In this document: piece after piece, positions 7,733 to 9,668 of the stretch
Layout of the letters: each line of letters starts with the position of its first letter
How positions within the stretch are numbered: the stretch's first letter is position 1
Source: Bacteroidota bacterium
GTDB lineage: Bacteria; Bacteroidota; Bacteroidia; Bacteroidales; JAAYUG01
Direction: 5' to 3'
Length of the DNA: 9,668 nucleotides
Assembly: GCA_021812865.1 (NCBI GenBank)
Contig: JAKAMP010000062.1
Location: forward strand, 1-9,668
The notes under the pieces: generated by a model
What the model was told of the DNA's origin: nothing
What the model saw: the letters and a program-made list of their open reading frames with translations, nothing else
The model's database searches: none
Made by a program: the position numbers and the translations under genes

Positions 7733-9668
7733 TTATTTGTTCGCCTCAATAAAATATATCCTGTAAATGGCTTGGTGGTTGTGGTTCTAATTATATAATA
7801 GTACGTATCTTCAGGCAAGTTCTGCCCGTTATTATCAATGCGGTTACCCCGGCCATCCCAGCCCTTTCCTCCACCCCATTCACTTCCCGGACCCTCATAT
7901 TTGTAAACCACTTTACCGGAACTGGCCATGATCACAACAGAAATATTACCCGGTTCCAGCTCAATCCCTTCAACCCAGAAATAATCATTTATTCCACTTC
8001 CCGGGGAGAAGCCTTTCCAGGGATGCAGCCCTTTCACATTCACCCTAAATGTGGCCGTATCTGCTCCACATGCTTCGTTCCAGAGTGTCCACACAAATTC
8101 ATTCGGCCCGTCGGAAAGGTTCTCGACTTCAGTTGAGTAATGTCCGGGCGAGGATATCCGGATTTCAGCGTTCTCGGTTGTCCACCATCCAGTATCAGGC
8201 GGCACTACTGGCAATGTATAGATGTTAGCCGTACGACTGTTGTATATCGAAGTATCTTTAGGAGAATCGGATGCAATGGAATACGAATTGCTTTCCCTGC
8301 TATAGACCAACATACGGGCCTGGGGAATCTTTTGGAAAACCAATGTAAGGGAATCGGTAAGTTTGCATTTCCAGTTGGCAGCAATCCAGTAAAGCTTGGT
8401 CGAATCGGCTGTATGCAATGCACTCAGACTCTTGTTCGTGACGACGGCATTGAATAAAACCGAATCGGAGCCAGCAAACAACATACTGGTATCTCCTGCC
8501 CTGTCCCAGTAAGCATAGGTAGCCCAAGATGGAGCGGCAATGGCTTCCAGTTGCTGGGTGTTTCCGCAGATCGCAGCAGGCACGTCACCCGCGCTGAATG
8601 GCCTGGGATAACGATACACCGTTGTGTGCAATGAGCCTGACATATCGGTAGCCTTGCAGTTATTACCATCCGTTACCATGGCCAGGCTATAATTAAGCAC
8701 ATTGCTTGCATCTGAAGTGGTATCGGGCAGAAACACAAACCTTTTGTGAGGAGCGGCACTGGAATCGGATATTGCTCTCAATCCGTTGTCAATACTGAAA
8801 TACCATGGAGATTTGCCAGTAAAAGCAAGATCGAGCGTGTCATTATTATCCGAACAAATCGATCGGTCAGAGCCGGACAGCACGGCTACAGGTAATTGAA
8901 AAACATTTATTTCAAAGGAATTGCTTGTATCCCGGCAGCAATCATATGCGCCTGATTTCACAATGCGACGAAACCAGGTCACCGCATGCAGGGTATCTGC
9001 TGAATGGGATGGCTGATGCTCATTAAGCAAGAAAAATGCTGATCCATCTGGACTTGATACCCAGTCATACGTATAGGTGCCACTCCCTCCCTTGACCGCG
9101 TACATACTCTGTATAACCGGAGAATCGTTATAACATACGGAATCCCTTGCAGTAATTGAATTACCCATTAAAGAAGGAAGTACGGAAATCACAATGGAAG
9201 AAGATATGGAATCGCAAGCCCCCGATTGAATCCGTCTTCTGAAGTATCGTGAAGAATGAAGGGTATCGGGATCGTATTGATACTGGTTAAATATACCCGG
9301 GGCATTGTTCCAGGAAAGGCTATCTGCGGAAGTCTGCCAGGTGAACACATAGGTGCCTGTTCCGGCCCCTCCCTGCGGGTATTGTGCAGTGAGTATATTT
9401 GGGTTCTGCCCGAAACAGAGCGTGGTATCTCCGTATACGGCAGCATGATTGATATTGGGCTGCACATTTACCGCCAAAAGATTGCTTACGTTCTGACAGG
9501 CATCGCCAATACCGGAGAACACCCATCGTCTGTACCAGGTAGAATCGGTCATGGCGCCGCCCATATAATTTCTATTAGTAGCCGGGTACGTACGGATGGA
9601 ATCCCAGCTGGTGCTGCCCTTTTTCATTTCCCAGCGGTAACGGATAACCTTCGGATCACCGCCAGTGG
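7729..9668 (-). CDS. Large surface protein with type B (gliding motility-associated) T9SS C-terminal domain, 5' end outside window
   Basis: The reading frame enters from the right edge without interruption (the visible part begins TGGDPKVIRYRWEMKKG) and ends at TGA 7729-7731. The ATG at 9627 is therefore internal, and about 646 codons are visible. Three degenerate units of about 95 residues occupy the right-hand part, with WYRR/YFRR/WFRR-x-x-x-SG signatures. A less regular beta-rich region follows, and the last 95 or so residues match the gliding motility-associated (CHU_C, type B) sorting domain: GFSPGSGINDYFWVEGI, then VVIMASSGKVVYKYEG, then GWDGRGN, LPEDTYYYIIR and TGYILLRR. Such proteins are exported by T9SS and held on the cell surface; adhesion is the usual role, but no catalytic or ligand-binding domain is seen here. 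The domain is divergent: the usual FTPNGDGxND is shortened to FSPGSGIND. The next gene is a PorP/SprF homologue overlapping by four bases. Confidence 0.9.
   Translation of the reverse strand, partial: TGGDPKVIRYRWEMKKGSTSWDSIRTYPATNRNYMGGAMTDSTWYRRWVFSGIGDACQNVSNLLAVNVQPNINHAAVYGDTTLCFGQNPNILTAQYPQGGAGTGTYVFTWQTSADSLSWNNAPGIFNQYQYDPDTLHSSRYFRRRIQSGACDSISSSIVISVLPSLMGNSITARDSVCYNDSPVIQSMYAVKGGSGTYTYDWVSSPDGSAFFLLNEHQPSHSADTLHAVTWFRRIVKSGAYDCCRDTSNSFEINVFQLPVAVLSGSDRSICSDNNDTLDLAFTGKSPWYFSIDNGLRAISDSSAAPHKRFVFLPDTTSDASNVLNYSLAMVTDGNNCKATDMSGSLHTTVYRYPRPFSAGDVPAAICGNTQQLEAIAAPSWATYAYWDRAGDTSMLFAGSDSVLFNAVVTNKSLSALHTADSTKLYWIAANWKCKLTDSLTLVFQKIPQARMLVYSRESNSYSIASDSPKDTSIYNSRTANIYTLPVVPPDTGWWTTENAEIRISSPGHYSTEVENLSDGPNEFVWTLWNEACGADTATFRVNVKGLHPWKGFSPGSGINDYFWVEGIELEPGNISVVIMASSGKVVYKYEGPGSEWGGGKGWDGRGNRIDNNGQNLPEDTYYYIIRTTTTKPFTGYILLRRTNK
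8890..9668 (-). repeat. Degenerate tandem protein repeats (about 95 aa) in the surface protein
   Basis: Two full units (9175-9459 and 8890-9174) and the end of a third (9460-9668, continuing beyond the edge) share an order of motifs. These are a Cys preceded by a TLCF or SVCY turn, a GGxGTY-x-(F/Y)-x-W core, a D-TLH segment, (W/Y)(F/Y)RR-x-(I/V)-x-SG, and a closing x-I-x-V strand. Spacing between the RR pairs is 97 and 90 residues. Similarity is at protein level only; the DNA copies have diverged. They are likely Ig-like stalk or adhesion modules, and more copies may lie upstream. Confidence 0.65.

Noticed and set aside
8260..9550. Recurrent GAATCGG heptamer across the surface-protein gene
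   Set aside because: It falls at irregular intervals, mostly where the protein has Thr-Asp-Ser or Ser-Asp-Ser; it reflects codon choice and not a DNA repeat.
9627..9627. The ATG at 9627 as the start of the surface protein
   Set aside because: The frame continues upstream to the window edge with the same repeat-like sequence (GGDPKVIRYRWE), and no signal peptide follows this ATG.

Overview
The window looks like chromosomal DNA of a member of the Bacteroidota, probably a Bacteroidales- or Sphingobacteria-like environmental species. The evidence is a PorP/SprF-family protein, two kinds of type IX secretion (T9SS) C-terminal sorting domain, a two-component-regulator-type beta-propeller receptor, and TAnnTTTG-type -7 promoter boxes where start sites would be expected. 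No mobile element, CRISPR array, tRNA or rRNA was seen.

Layout from left to right. (1) Positions 1-365, minus strand: the N-terminal third of a Bacteroidota-type phosphoribosylformylglycinamidine cyclo-ligase (purM), with a -7 box just upstream. (2) Positions 366-759: a gene-poor spacer. (3) Positions 760-933, plus strand: a 57-residue ORF that is essentially a lone type A T9SS sorting domain, probably the relic of a larger secreted-protein gene. (4) Positions 947-977: a 14-bp hairpin between convergent genes. (5) Positions 984-5170, minus strand: a two-gene unit with its own promoter. It encodes a small exported protein of unknown function, followed by a 1067-residue receptor with 14 propeller-blade motifs (two seven-bladed propellers), a Y_Y_Y domain, one membrane helix, a coiled coil and an intact SpoIIE/PP2C phosphatase. 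(6) Positions 5307-9668, minus strand: three genes with overlapping start and stop codons. They encode the C-terminal part of a large repeat-containing surface protein ending in a gliding-motility-type (type B) sorting domain, a PorP/SprF outer-membrane protein, and an exported PD40/PKD-domain protein.

The three-gene block fits a dedicated secretion and anchoring cassette: a type B cargo, its PorP/SprF partner, and an accessory periplasmic or outer-membrane protein. The two-gene block downstream on the same strand fits a signalling unit. Its external propellers could sense an envelope or extracellular state and control a cytoplasmic serine/threonine phosphatase, with the small exported protein as a possible partner. 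A functional link between the two blocks is inferred from proximity only; the second block has its own promoter candidate.
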